Origin: Gemmiger sp.
GTDB lineage: Bacteria > Bacillota > Clostridia > Oscillospirales > Ruminococcaceae
DNA length: 43,817 bases
NCBI GenBank assembly: GCA_028710135.1
Contig: JAQUSS010000004.1
Span: 1 to 43,817, forward strand
Direction of reading: 5' to 3'
Under the pieces are notes generated by a model. That model was not told the DNA's origin, searched no databases, and was given only the letters and a program-made list of their open reading frames with translations. The translations under genes and the position numbers were made by a program. Within the stretch, counting starts at the first letter, position 1. Every line of letters starts with the position of its first letter. Of the stretch, positions 23,025 through 32,357 are shown piece after piece.

Positions 23025-24332
23025 TTAAGCGGTAGCCAGGTAGTTTGTCCAGGCTTTTTCGGCTTTCCAGCAGAATAGGGCGGCCACGGCGGCAAACCCA
23101 AACCAAACCAGCACGGTTGTGTTCCAGCCAAAATTTTCCACCGAAAGGCCAATGCCGTAGGAGGATAGCGCCGCGCCAAAATAGGTGGTGGCGTTTAGCA
23201 CCCCGGAGATGGCCGCCGCGTTCACGGTTTTGCCGGCGCGAACGGGCAATATCCCAATAAACACGGTGTTGATGCCCAGCATGGCGGAGGTTGTGGCCGC
23301 CAAAAGCACCATGGTGGCCACCAAGCTGGTGCGCATGGCCAGCGGCAAAAGCACCAGCGCCAACGCCGCCATCAAAAACAGCGCCCGGCAGGTTTTAATC
23401 TCGTTGTGGAACCACCGGCGGTTGAGATAATCGGCCAGGTAGGCACCGCCCAAATTGATAAGGGGTAGCAGCATGGATACCGTGGCCGAAAATGCCGCCG
23501 TGGTGGCAAAGGCGCTTTGCACAAAGGTTGGCACCCAGGAGGTTACCCCATCTTTCAAAGCCCCATGCAGGGCAACCGGCAGCAGCAGCCACAAAATGCC
23601 CGCTTTGGCAAACAGCAGCCACAGCCCGCCCGCCGCTTTGCTTTTTTGCTCTGCTTGGCCTGTTTTGCCCGTTTTGCCCGTTTGGCCCGCTTGGGCAAGG
23701 GGCTGCGCCGGGGCGGCGGGTGCTGTGGCCCGGCGCAGCCGGTGGGTGGCCCCCCACCACAGCAGCGCGGTTGCCAGCATGGTGGCACCGCACACCCAAA
23801 AGGTAGCGTTCCACCGTGATACCGTAAGCACAACAGCCGATACCGCATAGGAGGCCAAGGTGCCCGCCGGGGTGGTGGAGGTGATATCCACACAGGCCCG
23901 TTTTTGCTGGCGCTCGGGCAAAGCCTCCGAGAAGAGGCGGATGATGGGCGGCCAAATCATGGCCTGGCAAAAGCCGTTGACGGCCCAAACCGCTACCATC
24001 CCCAAGGCGGGTACAAACCCCATGGCAAGGTTTGCCAGGCCCGAGCCAAGCAGGCCGCAAAAAATCATCCGGTAGGGGGAAAAGCGGCCACTGGCAAAGC
24101 CGTGGATTAGCTGCCCCACCCCGTACATGAAAAAGTAAGCGGTGGAAACCGCCCCGGCCCCCGCTAAGGTAAGCCGGTTCTGCTGCAAAATGGTGCCCAT
24201 CACGGCGGAATAATTGTACCGCCCAATGTAGGAAACAAAGTACACGCCCCAGCACAGCAAAAACAGCCAGCCGCCCTGCCTTGCATCGGTCAGCCGTGCC
24301 AACCGGGGGTAGGTTTTGTGGTTGTGGGTCAA
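23025..24332 (-). CDS. MFS transporter, OPA (organophosphate:phosphate antiporter)-like
   Basis: The 435-residue protein has about 12 hydrophobic segments in two halves. The first contains YFVSYIGRYNYSAVMGTI, a pattern of the OPA family (GlpT/UhpT relatives), and GVGQLIHGFASGRFSPYRMIF between helices 2 and 3. The central loop (about 210-245) is low-complexity with TGKTGKTGQ. The start is TTG at 24332 with GAGG 8 nt upstream. Members of this family in glycan loci often carry sugar acids or small breakdown products; the cargo here is inferred to be a monosaccharide or sugar acid from the locus substrate. It lies between the PHP and fucosidase genes in one operon. Confidence 0.88.
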   Translation of the reverse strand: MTHNHKTYPRLARLTDARQGGWLFLLCWGVYFVSYIGRYNYSAVMGTILQQNRLTLAGAGAVSTAYFFMYGVGQLIHGFASGRFSPYRMIFCGLLGSGLANLAMGFVPALGMVAVWAVNGFCQAMIWPPIIRLFSEALPERQQKRACVDITSTTPAGTLASYAVSAVVLTVSRWNATFWVCGATMLATALLWWGATHRLRRATAPAAPAQPLAQAGQTGKTGKTGQAEQKSKAAGGLWLLFAKAGILWLLLPVALHGALKDGVTSWVPTFVQSAFATTAAFSATVSMLLPLINLGGAYLADYLNRRWFHNEIKTCRALFLMAALALVLLPLAMRTSLVATMVLLAATTSAMLGINTVFIGILPVRAGKTVNAAAISGVLNATTYFGAALSSYGIGLSVENFGWNTTVLVWFGFAAVAALFCWKAEKAWTNYLATA

Positions 24333-24371
24333 CGGTTTTTCCTCTTTCCTATGGTTTTTGCGGGGCGGGGG

Positions 24372-25334
24372 TTACAGCACATCCAAAAAATAGGCGTTGC
24401 TGTAGGCATGGTTGCCTGCGCCATCGCGGCAATCCATCCGCAGGTAGCCCTCATCCCCCCGCAGCGGGAAGCAGGCTTCGGTGATGGTGTGGCCGGGCTC
24501 TGCCACGGCCATGTAACAGCGGCGGCCCTGGGTAACGGCATAAATTTTTTCTACCGGGCTACAGCGCACGCAAAGGGCATCTCCCTTGATTTCCAGCCCG
24601 TAAAGCTCGGGCCCGGTGGAGGCATAAAAATCTCCATTTTTAAGGGCCTGGATGATGGCCCCGTAGTTTAGCGCGGGTGCCCTAATCATGGTAAAGCCGC
24701 CGAACGAATCGTTGCGGGGGTCCCCCACCGGGTAGGCATCGTGGTTATCATCGGTTGCCACACAGTGTAGGTGGGTGCCGGTGCGCAGCATTTCGTCGTA
24801 GGCTTGGGGGGCGTAGCCGTACAGCCCATCCAGCTCGCAGCCATGGTTATAAATTTCCATGGCAAACACGCCCCGCAGGCCCCTATAATCCTCGTGGGTT
24901 TGGAGCGACCACCAGGGGTGGTTGTAGCAGGCCAAAAAGCCCTGCTCGTTCATCTGGCTGATAAATTCGTTCAGGCCGGCAACATCGCCATACCGCTGGG
25001 GCGGCTGGATGGCCGTAAACCCGCCCCGGGCCACGGGGTCGGTATCGTAAAAATTGATGTGGTAGGTTTTCACGCGGGAAAAATCGCCCGGTTTTTGAAA
25101 AACCTCGTTCAAATCCGCCTCAAAGGCTGCCAGCGGCAAAAAGTTATCGTCGGCAAGCGCGGGGTGCCAGCCGTAATGGCGATGGTCGGTATAGGCAACG
25201 ATGGAATACCCACGCTTTTGGTATTCTGCCTTCACCTGCTCCTTGGTCCAGTGGCCGTCCGATAAAACGGTGTGGGTGTGCAGGTTTGCCTTATAAAAGT
25301 TGCCGGTTTGCGGCAGTAATGCACGGTTTTGCAT
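24372..25334 (-). CDS. PHP-domain metal-dependent hydrolase (CehA/McbA-like)
   Basis: The 320-residue protein has the PHP metal site: NLHTHTVLSDGHW (His19, His21, Asp), IVAYTDHRHYG, CYNHPWWS and CVATDDNHDAY. C-terminal residues form a beta-rich extension (EIKGDALCVRCSPVEKIYAVT). The ATG at 25334 with AAGG upstream is preferred over 25370. No signal peptide. PHP proteins are phosphoesterases or related hydrolases; homologues in polysaccharide loci are usually of unknown substrate. Co-transcription with fucosidase, lyase and sulfatase suggests action on a glycan-derived phosphate or other ester. Confidence 0.88.
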   Translation of the reverse strand: MQNRALLPQTGNFYKANLHTHTVLSDGHWTKEQVKAEYQKRGYSIVAYTDHRHYGWHPALADDNFLPLAAFEADLNEVFQKPGDFSRVKTYHINFYDTDPVARGGFTAIQPPQRYGDVAGLNEFISQMNEQGFLACYNHPWWSLQTHEDYRGLRGVFAMEIYNHGCELDGLYGYAPQAYDEMLRTGTHLHCVATDDNHDAYPVGDPRNDSFGGFTMIRAPALNYGAIIQALKNGDFYASTGPELYGLEIKGDALCVRCSPVEKIYAVTQGRRCYMAVAEPGHTITEACFPLRGDEGYLRMDCRDGAGNHAYSNAYFLDVL

Positions 25335-25429
25335 GGTACGGCACCTTCCTTCCCGGTGGCGCAATGGCACACCGATAAATAGCAGCCCCCGCTTTACAGC
25401 AAGGGGCCGCCGTTTTGTATGGTAGGGGG

Positions 25430-26269
25430 TTACCCCTTGACAGCGCCCGAGGTTACACCCTCGATAAAATAGCGCTGGCAGAAGAAGAATGCCACGATGA
25501 CGGGCACCAGCACGATGGTGGCACCAGCCATCTGCGCGCCGTAATCTTGCGCTTGGCCCGCGGCAAACAGCTTGATGCCCACCGAGAGCATCTGCTTATT
25601 TAAATCGGATATATAAAGGTAGGGGCCCATATAATCGTTCCAAGACCATACAAAGCTGAACAGCAGCATGGTGGTGATGGAGGGCTTGGCCAGCGGCAAA
25701 ATCATCCGCCGGTAGATGGTAAAGTGGCTGCAACCATCAATGCGGGCGGCCTCGCTGATGGAATCGGGGATGGCAACAAACGCCTGGCGGAGCAAAAACA
25801 CAAAGTAAACGTCCACCGCCGCCGGTAAAATGAGCGACCACATGGTGTTTAAGATGCCAAGGTTTTTGAAGATGATGTAGCGGGGCATAATCATGATATC
25901 GCCGGGGATCATCAGCCCGGCCAGCAGCACCAAAAAGATGGCATCCCGCCCGGGGAAGCGGATTTTGGCAAAGCCATAGGCCGTGATGGTGATGATAAAC
26001 AGCTTGAGCAGCAGGGTGATGCCGGTCATCACAATGGTGTTCCAGTACCAATCTCCAAAATTATAGTACTCGTTGTTAAACAGGGTTTCGATGTTCATCA
26101 GGGTAAAGTTTTTGGGGATAAGCTGTAGAGGGGTGGATAGCACATCGCCGCTGGGCTTGAAGGTGGAGGCAATCATAAACAAAAAGGGGTAGATGCAAAG
26201 AACCCCCAGCACCAGCATGACAATGGTAAGCACCCATTTGCCAATCCGTTCGCGTTTTCTCAAATTCAT
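25430..26269 (-). CDS. carbohydrate ABC transporter permease (MalG/UgpE type)
   Basis: The 279-residue inner-membrane subunit has six predicted helices and the ATPase-contact EAA loop SEAARIDGCSHFTIYRRMILP. AAAGGAG lies 7 nt before the ATG. It follows its partner permease by 15 nt and the sugar-binding lipoprotein upstream, making a CUT1 importer without its own ATPase. Such importers usually share an MsmK-like ATPase encoded elsewhere. Cargo is inferred to be the oligosaccharide attacked by the downstream enzymes. Confidence 0.94.
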   Translation of the reverse strand: MNLRKRERIGKWVLTIVMLVLGVLCIYPFLFMIASTFKPSGDVLSTPLQLIPKNFTLMNIETLFNNEYYNFGDWYWNTIVMTGITLLLKLFIITITAYGFAKIRFPGRDAIFLVLLAGLMIPGDIMIMPRYIIFKNLGILNTMWSLILPAAVDVYFVFLLRQAFVAIPDSISEAARIDGCSHFTIYRRMILPLAKPSITTMLLFSFVWSWNDYMGPYLYISDLNKQMLSVGIKLFAAGQAQDYGAQMAGATIVLVPVIVAFFFCQRYFIEGVTSGAVKG

Positions 26270-26284
26270 GGCGGTTCTCCTTTC

Positions 26285-27208
26285 TTAATAGTTGACCCAC
26301 TTTTTCTGGCCGTACCACTGGATGATGGTAATGACCATCACAATGGCAAACATCACGAGTGCCTGCGCCGCCGCGTAGCTGGTTTCATACTTGGTGAAGG
26401 CGGTGCGCACAATATTTACCGACATAACCACGGTCGATTGCCCGGGTTTGCCCTCGGTAAGGGCCTGGATTACGGTAAAGTTTTGCATACTGGTAATGAT
26501 GGAGCTGATGAGCAAAAAGAAGGTGGTGGGCGAAACCGCCGGCAGCACCACATTTTTAATCTGCTGCCATTTGCTGGCACCATCAATTTGGGCAGCCTCC
26601 ACCAGCTCTACCGGCACGCCCTGCAAGGCGCCCAGGTAGGTTAAAAAGTTTAGGCCAATGCTTTTCCAAACCGAAATCAGCACCACGGTGGGCAGCGCCC
26701 ATTTTAGGCTGAGTAGAGGCAGCACCGGGTCCTCCACCCCAAAAAACTTTTGGAGCAGGTAAAACGGGCCGCGCGGGCCAAGCAATAGCTGAAACACGAC
26801 CGCCACCGCCACCATGTTGGAGATGTAGGGCAAAAACACCATGGAGCGGATGGTTTTTTTGAAAAACACACCCTTGTTGAGCAGGTAGGCCAGCCCAAAG
26901 CTAAGTACCATAATAACCGGCACATAAATCAGCGAATAGATGGCCGTGCGCCCCAGTGCGGCCATGGTTTCCTCGCTGGCAAACATACGAACAAAGTTTT
27001 TGAGCCCCACAAACTTTAAGCCATCCAGCTTGGTGATGTATTTGACGTTCAGGAAGGAGAGCAAAAACGCCGATACAAAGGGGATGCCCGTAAAAATAAC
27101 AAAAGCAATCAGGTAGGGGGTAACAAAAAGGTAGCCGGTCAGGGCCTCCTTTTTTTCAAGGTTGCTCATCTTTTTGTGCGGCAGCGCCGCATGGATACGT
27201 GTTGACAC
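26285..27208 (-). CDS. carbohydrate ABC transporter permease (MalF/UgpA type)
   Basis: The 307-residue permease has six or more helices and the EAA loop VEAAQIDGASKWQQIKNVVLP. The GTG at 27208 is chosen because GGGAGG sits 8 nt upstream; the internal ATG at 27169 has no ribosome site. It begins about 41 nt downstream of a hairpin that should reduce its expression relative to the binding protein. It pairs with the MalG-type permease at 25430-26269. Confidence 0.93.
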   Translation of the reverse strand: MSTRIHAALPHKKMSNLEKKEALTGYLFVTPYLIAFVIFTGIPFVSAFLLSFLNVKYITKLDGLKFVGLKNFVRMFASEETMAALGRTAIYSLIYVPVIMVLSFGLAYLLNKGVFFKKTIRSMVFLPYISNMVAVAVVFQLLLGPRGPFYLLQKFFGVEDPVLPLLSLKWALPTVVLISVWKSIGLNFLTYLGALQGVPVELVEAAQIDGASKWQQIKNVVLPAVSPTTFFLLISSIITSMQNFTVIQALTEGKPGQSTVVMSVNIVRTAFTKYETSYAAAQALVMFAIVMVITIIQWYGQKKWVNY

Positions 27209-27248
27209 GGAAAACGCCTCCCACTATACAAAAGTTTCCAATAAAAAT

Positions 27249-27279
27249 GCCGCCGCAGAAGTTGCCTGTCTGCGGCGGC
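27249..27279 (-). terminator. intercistronic attenuator between binding protein and permeases
   Basis: An 11-bp perfect GC-rich stem (27249-27259 with 27269-27279, 9-nt loop) is followed on the minus strand by ATTTTTATT. It lies 23 nt after the lipoprotein stop and before the permease start, the usual position for making excess binding protein over permease. Confidence 0.8.
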
Positions 27280-27301
27280 CCGGCAAATTCATCGCTCCGT
27301 G

Positions 27302-28723
27302 TTAGGAGGCACTCTCCTCTTTGATGGCTTCGTTGGAACGGTTTTGAATGTTCTCGATGGTTTTATCAATGTCCTGCTGGCCCTGGCCATACAGAGGGCC
27401 TTCGGAGGTCCAAATTTGGCTGATGGTTACATCGGCAGGGCCAACCACTTTCTCGGAAAGGATGGTGCGGTTGGAATCAAACCAGGCATCCTTAAGCATC
27501 TCGGCGGTAATTTTATCGGTATCGGCATAGGTGGGCACCATGGTGTCCTCCACATACTTCAGCACTTCTTCATCGGTAAGGTCCTTGCGGGCAGGCACGC
27601 GGCCATAGCCTAAGGTGTACTGGTTTTCGGCAATGCAGCGCAGTGCTTCAAAGGCAGCGGCCTTGTTTTTGCTGGTGGTGGGGATGGCATAGCAGCCGGT
27701 TACCGCAAAGGTGGAGGGTTCTTCGCCTTCCGGGTAGGGCATCGGGGCAATACCGCACTCCCAATCGCGGGGGTACTTTTCGGCGTTGGGCAGCATGGAG
27801 GCAACCCAGCCGCCGCAAACAAACATACCAAACTGTGCAGCGCCGTACTTGCCGTTTTCATCGGCCACACCGGTGGTTACAAACGAGTTCCAGGGGAACA
27901 CGCCGGCGGCGTAGGTGGTGCTATCGGGCTGTATTTTCTCGGTGTTGCCCAGGCCGTAGTAAAATTCAAGGCTCTCTTTAAAGCGGGGGTCATCGTAGTT
28001 GGCGGTGCCATCTTCCTTATAATGGGTAGCACCCTTTTGGATGGCCAGCATATAGTTGTAAACATCGTAATCCAGCATCAGGGAGCCGTAGACGTTGTTA
28101 TCGATATCGGTCAACTGCTTGGCGGTTTCAACGTACTTATCCCAAGTCCAGCCATCGGCGGTGGGGTAGGCAACGCCTGCCGCGTCAAACACGTTTTTGT
28201 TGTAGAAGGTTACCCAAATATCGTTGAAGGCGGGCAGGCCGTAGGTTTTGCCGTCGTCGTAGATGGGCAGGTTCTCGCCAAAAACAGCGGCCATATCGTA
28301 CCCGGCATCGGCGGCCAACTGGTCAACCGGCTCCAGAACACCGGCATTGTAGTAGGTTTTCAGTTGGGCGGTGGTGCCGTACACCAAATCCAGCTCATCG
28401 CCCGCCTGCAAGCTAACCAGCTTTTTATCTACCTCGCCCTCCTTGGGGTTGGGGATGATGGTAAACTCAATGTTGATGCCGGTTTTTTCCTTTACCATGG
28501 CCACAACGTCAAGCATCTCGGCGCCGGTGGCGGCGGTATCGGTGGTTGCATAGTGCAGCGTCACACCCTCGTAGGGCATATCGGGGTTGGCGGCTGCCTG
28601 CTCGGTTGTGGTGTTTTCGGTAGCGGCACTGCTGGCCGCCACGCTGCTACCGCTGGCACCGCAGCCTGCAAAGCTGGTGGCTGCCATCAACACGGCCATA
28701 GAAAGGGCGAATTGCTTTTTCAT
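27302..28723 (-). CDS. sugar-binding lipoprotein of the ABC importer
   Basis: The 473-residue extracellular solute-binding protein has a lipoprotein signal with lipobox SFAGC (Cys21), a Ser/Ala/Thr linker, and the family-1 fold (e.g. EFTIIPNPKEGEVDKKLVSL, GWTWDKYVETAKQL, WECGIAPMPYPEGEEPSTF, GCYAIPTTSKNKAAAFEAL). GGAGG lies 9 nt before the ATG. It directly follows the YesN/YesM genes. Aromatic residues are frequent (WVTFYNKN, YNYMLAIQ), fitting a carbohydrate ligand. The 242-bp gap upstream contains the terminator of the YesN/YesM operon and a possible TTGCCC-16-TATAAA promoter. Confidence 0.94.
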   Translation of the reverse strand: MKKQFALSMAVLMAATSFAGCGASGSSVAASSAATENTTTEQAAANPDMPYEGVTLHYATTDTAATGAEMLDVVAMVKEKTGINIEFTIIPNPKEGEVDKKLVSLQAGDELDLVYGTTAQLKTYYNAGVLEPVDQLAADAGYDMAAVFGENLPIYDDGKTYGLPAFNDIWVTFYNKNVFDAAGVAYPTADGWTWDKYVETAKQLTDIDNNVYGSLMLDYDVYNYMLAIQKGATHYKEDGTANYDDPRFKESLEFYYGLGNTEKIQPDSTTYAAGVFPWNSFVTTGVADENGKYGAAQFGMFVCGGWVASMLPNAEKYPRDWECGIAPMPYPEGEEPSTFAVTGCYAIPTTSKNKAAAFEALRCIAENQYTLGYGRVPARKDLTDEEVLKYVEDTMVPTYADTDKITAEMLKDAWFDSNRTILSEKVVGPADVTISQIWTSEGPLYGQGQQDIDKTIENIQNRSNEAIKEESAS

Positions 28724-28847
28724 TCTTTGTTTCCTCCTCGATTGTTGGGCTGTACGCTACAGCCTTTTGTTTACAAGTTCATTGTACTGTGGTTTTGGGG
28801 CAAAAGATATAGGCCAAATTTTGTGTTTATAGGGTATTCTTGCCGAT

Positions 28848-28888
28848 GGGCAAAAAAAGAACGGGTTCCCCCGTTCCTTTTTTTGCCC
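28848..28888 (-). terminator. intrinsic terminator after the YesM kinase gene
   Basis: GGGCAAAAAAAGAACGGG and CCCGTTCCTTTTTTTGCCC form an 18-bp stem with one bulged base and a very short loop; the A7/T7 tract gives a U-run on either strand. It lies about 80 nt downstream of the stop at 28966 and before the sugar-binding protein gene. Confidence 0.8.
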
Positions 28889-28965
28889 ACTGCCCGCCAC
28901 CGGTTGGGTGGGCTTTTATTTGGCCGGCAGCAAAGCGGCCAGCCACTAGCGGCTAACTTTGGCGG

Positions 28966-30780
28966 CTAGATTTCTTTTTTGGGCAGAGATAATTCCACCC
29001 GGGTTCCCTTACCCGGCTGGCTGTAAATTTGCAGCCCCTGCTGGGTTTCGGCATACAGGGCAAGGCGGGCGCTAATGTTGTGCAGCCCAATGCCGGTGCT
29101 GCGGCGGCGCTTGTTGGGGTCAGCCGGGGGGGCGGTTCCCTCCTGTATTTGGCGGCGCACCGCTTGTAGCTGGGTTTCGGTTAGGCCGCAGCCGTTATCC
29201 TCCACCTGAATGCACAGCCGCTCGGCTTCCGCCCGCACGCGGATGTTAATTTGCAGCGGGTGGTCAATGCCTTCCATCGCATACAAAAAGCAGTTTTCCA
29301 CCACCGGCTGCAAAATCAGCTTTAGCACCGAAAAACGGGTAGGGTCGCAGCCGTCACAATCCACATGGCACACCACCTCGTCGCCATAGCGGCTTTGCTG
29401 GATGTTCATGTAGGCCCGCACATGGTCCAGCTCCTGTTGCAGGGGCACAAAAATGCCCCCGCTGATGGAAAGGCGGTACAATTTGCCCAGCGATGCCGCA
29501 ATTTTGCCAATATCCGGCCTGCCCGCATCATTTGCCCGCCAAACGATGGTTTCCAGCGTGTTATACAAAAAGTGAGGGTTGATTTGGCTGGTAAGCACCT
29601 GCATCTCCAGGTTTTTTTTGGTGGTTTCCATCTGTATTTTTTCCTGCAAATTGCGCTGGATGCTGCCCAGCATCGCGTTATAGCGCTGCATCATCTGCAC
29701 CATCTCGGTGGTGCCCTGTGGGTCTACATAGGCTTGCAGGTCGCCACGATCCACCTCGGCAATTGAGCGTTCCAGCTGGGCCATTGGCTCCATAAAGCGG
29801 CGGTAGATGTATAAAATTACCAAGCCGCACATCCCCAGGCAAAGCAGCACCACCCACACAATTTTTAAATAGAGGGTGCGGGTTGCCTGGGTGATGGTGC
29901 GCATGGGCATTAGCACAATGGTGCGCCAACCGGTGATATCGCTTTGCGCCCCACAAACCAAATACCGCTCCACCCCATAGCGCTGCACCGTGGGGGTGCT
30001 GTTTGCGGCGGCGGCAATGGGCTGCAAGGCCGCAGGCAGGGCCCGCGCCTCCACCGCGGAAAGCTCGCTGGCCGAAAGCAGGTTCCCTTCGGCATCCACC
30101 ACATACACCTCGGCGGAGATACTCTCGGCCAGCAGCTTGTAGCGCTGGTAAAGGGTATCCTCCTCCACCGCAAAAATATGGATGTAGGGGTAGCCGCTTT
30201 TGGTGGGCGAATAAACACGGCGGCTGCCAAACACCACGGCATCCTGCCGGGGGTTGTTGGTGGGGGTGCTTTTCAAAAAGTTATTTTGGAGCGGGTACCA
30301 GTAAAAGCCGCTGGTTTTTTGCTTTTCATCCACCTTCAACCGCTCAAAATTTTGCAGCACCGTTGCCTCGTCCTGGCTAGGGTCGGCAAAATTAAAAAGC
30401 TCTTTGTGGGTGGTAACGTAAAGGGCATCAATCTGCTCCTGCTTTTGCAGGCGGTTATAGCTCTCGAACAGTGCGCCCATAATATAGTTGATGTTGCCGG
30501 TTTTGGTGAGGGGTTTATCGGTATAATCCTTCTCCAGCAAATCAATCAGCCGTTTATCGTTTGAGTAGGCATCCGATACATTGTATACGTTGACGGCGGT
30601 TTGCTCCACCGCACTGCTGATTTGGGACGCCGTGTAGCGCAAAGCCTCCGCGGCGTTGCGCTGCTCCCCCTCCATGGTTTGGCCAAACAGCAGGGTAATG
30701 ATAATGAGCATGGGCACAAAGGCCAGGCACATGGCCACAAACATCCGGCGCTTTAAGCTGCCAACCGATTTGTTTTTCAC
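28966..30780 (-). CDS. YesM/LytS-type sensor histidine kinase
   Basis: The 604-residue membrane kinase has a membrane helix at about 13-32, an extracellular sensing domain (about 33-295), a second helix (about 305-325), a HAMP-like linker (MAQLERSIAEVDRGDL), the His_kinase box SQINPHFLYNTLETIVW (His near 402) and an ATPase domain with VEDNGCGLT and GIGLHNISARLALY. The start is a GTG at 30780 overlapping the TGA of the regulator gene, with GGGAG 7 nt upstream. It forms a pair with the YesN-type regulator. Such pairs sense extracellular sugars or cell-wall glycans and switch on adjacent ABC/glycan genes. Confidence 0.95.
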   Translation of the reverse strand: MKNKSVGSLKRRMFVAMCLAFVPMLIIITLLFGQTMEGEQRNAAEALRYTASQISSAVEQTAVNVYNVSDAYSNDKRLIDLLEKDYTDKPLTKTGNINYIMGALFESYNRLQKQEQIDALYVTTHKELFNFADPSQDEATVLQNFERLKVDEKQKTSGFYWYPLQNNFLKSTPTNNPRQDAVVFGSRRVYSPTKSGYPYIHIFAVEEDTLYQRYKLLAESISAEVYVVDAEGNLLSASELSAVEARALPAALQPIAAAANSTPTVQRYGVERYLVCGAQSDITGWRTIVLMPMRTITQATRTLYLKIVWVVLLCLGMCGLVILYIYRRFMEPMAQLERSIAEVDRGDLQAYVDPQGTTEMVQMMQRYNAMLGSIQRNLQEKIQMETTKKNLEMQVLTSQINPHFLYNTLETIVWRANDAGRPDIGKIAASLGKLYRLSISGGIFVPLQQELDHVRAYMNIQQSRYGDEVVCHVDCDGCDPTRFSVLKLILQPVVENCFLYAMEGIDHPLQINIRVRAEAERLCIQVEDNGCGLTETQLQAVRRQIQEGTAPPADPNKRRRSTGIGLHNISARLALYAETQQGLQIYSQPGKGTRVELSLPKKEI

Positions 30781-32357
30781 GCATTTACTCCCATTGTTGT
30801 GCGGTATTCGTTCGGGCTGATGCCATAATTCTTTTTGAAAATTTTAATAAAGTTCGACACATCCGCGTAGCCGCATTCCTGTGCAATTTGGTATACCTTG
30901 TATTCGGGTTGCGAAAGTAGCGACAGCGCTTTTTCCAGCCGCTTATGGGTGAGATAATCGCTGAAATTGCAGCCAATCTCATTTTTGAAAATCTTGGAAA
31001 CATAGGCCGCATTTTTGCGCACCTTTTCGGCCACATATTCCAGCGACATGGCGTTAAGCGAAAAATCTTCATCCACACAGTGGCGTATTTGGTCGGCAAT
31101 GCTGCTGCTGCGCGCCCGGCCACGGCGCTGGGCAATTTGCCTTTGCACCGAAAATAGCAGCGCCTGCACAAAATCCTGCTTCTTTTTCAAGGTATCGCAG
31201 CGCAGCACATCGGTGTAGGTGGTGCCCAGCCCGCGCAGCAGTTCCTCCATATACACATCGTATTGCAGGCTCCAAAGGGATACATGGAACAACAGCGAAA
31301 GGCATATGCGGTCCACAAATTCATATTCGCGCACCGGGGCACCCGTAAACCGTGCAAACACCCGGGCAAGCTCGCCACAAATCAGCGGGTAATCCCCCGC
31401 AAGCAGCCCTTTTTGTATGGTTTCGGTGTCAAAATAGGCCATCCGCTCGGGCTGCACGACCGCCAGCTCGCTGTAGCAAAACACGCTCTCGTTGCCATAA
31501 AACAGGTTTTGGTTGGCGGCGCGTTTTGCCTGCTCCAGCGCCTGGGGCAGGGCTTCCAGCCCGGCGCAGTGCCCACTTACCCCCACCGATACCGTTGCCG
31601 GGAAGGCTGCCCGCACACTTTGTTGCAGCTGCCGCCCCCAATCCGCCACCGTTTCGGGCGGCAGGCTCTGCCCGGCGGGCAGGCTGCAAATCCCCACAAT
31701 CTCTTCCTCGCTTGTAAGCAGAAAAACACCCTTGCCCTGGGCATTGCAGTGCTGGGTAATCTCTCGCTTTAGGGTATGCAGGCTTTTTTCTTCATCGCCC
31801 GCGCGCTCATCCACCGTAAGCATCATCAGCACCGCGTTGGCAAAGCAGATGCCCCGGCTTTCGGCCTGTGCCAAAAACCGGCGGTTATCCTCCTCCTCCA
31901 CGCAACCCTTGAGCAAACCGTCCAGCCACTCCACAAAATGGCGGTACACACTCTCACGCAGCTCCCGGTTTTGTTGGCGCTCGGCCTCCATGCGGGCATA
32001 CAGCTTTTTGAACAGGGCCTCAAAATCGTCCACATCGGTGGGCTTGAGCAGGTATTCGGCCACCTGGCTTTTGATGGACATATTCAGGTATTCAAAATCA
32101 CTGTAGCCGCTTAAAATCACAATTTTGATGGCGGGGTAATTTTTGTTCAGGTATTGCATCAGCTCCACGCCATCCATTTTGGGCATCCGTATATCTGAAA
32201 GTACCACATCGGGCTTGGCTTCCTCCAGCATTTCCACCGCTTCCTGGCCGTTGCTGCACAGCGCCGTTATCTCGTAGCCCCATGCCGCCCAGGGAATGCT
32301 GCGGGCCATCCCTTGCCGGATGGCCGCTTCATCGTCCACAATCATCAGTTTATACAT
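30777..32357 (-). CDS. YesN-type response regulator with AraC DNA-binding domain
   Basis: The 526-residue regulator has a receiver domain (VDDE at 7-10, Asp55 in VLSDIRMPKMDG, Lys in EYLLKPTD), a long middle region (about 130-420) of the YesN type, and a C-terminal AraC helix-turn-helix pair (about 425-522: MSLEYVAEKVRKNAAYVSKIF, KVYQIAQECGYADVSNFIKIF given as landmarks AYVSKIFK and GYADVSNF). GGGAG lies 6 nt before the ATG. It overlaps the kinase gene by 4 nt. Likely target: the binding-protein/permease/enzyme operon immediately downstream. Confidence 0.95.
   Translation of the reverse strand: MYKLMIVDDEAAIRQGMARSIPWAAWGYEITALCSNGQEAVEMLEEAKPDVVLSDIRMPKMDGVELMQYLNKNYPAIKIVILSGYSDFEYLNMSIKSQVAEYLLKPTDVDDFEALFKKLYARMEAERQQNRELRESVYRHFVEWLDGLLKGCVEEEDNRRFLAQAESRGICFANAVLMMLTVDERAGDEEKSLHTLKREITQHCNAQGKGVFLLTSEEEIVGICSLPAGQSLPPETVADWGRQLQQSVRAAFPATVSVGVSGHCAGLEALPQALEQAKRAANQNLFYGNESVFCYSELAVVQPERMAYFDTETIQKGLLAGDYPLICGELARVFARFTGAPVREYEFVDRICLSLLFHVSLWSLQYDVYMEELLRGLGTTYTDVLRCDTLKKKQDFVQALLFSVQRQIAQRRGRARSSSIADQIRHCVDEDFSLNAMSLEYVAEKVRKNAAYVSKIFKNEIGCNFSDYLTHKRLEKALSLLSQPEYKVYQIAQECGYADVSNFIKIFKKNYGISPNEYRTTMGVNA

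Noticed and set aside
22982-23179. N-terminal extension of the fucosidase
   Set aside because: It overlaps the upstream transporter gene, reads as Pro/Trp-rich nonsense, and the ATG at 22981 has its own ribosome site.
25383-25408. Terminator between permease and PHP genes
   Set aside because: GCCCC/GGGGC arms exist but contain mismatches and no U-tract follows on the minus strand.
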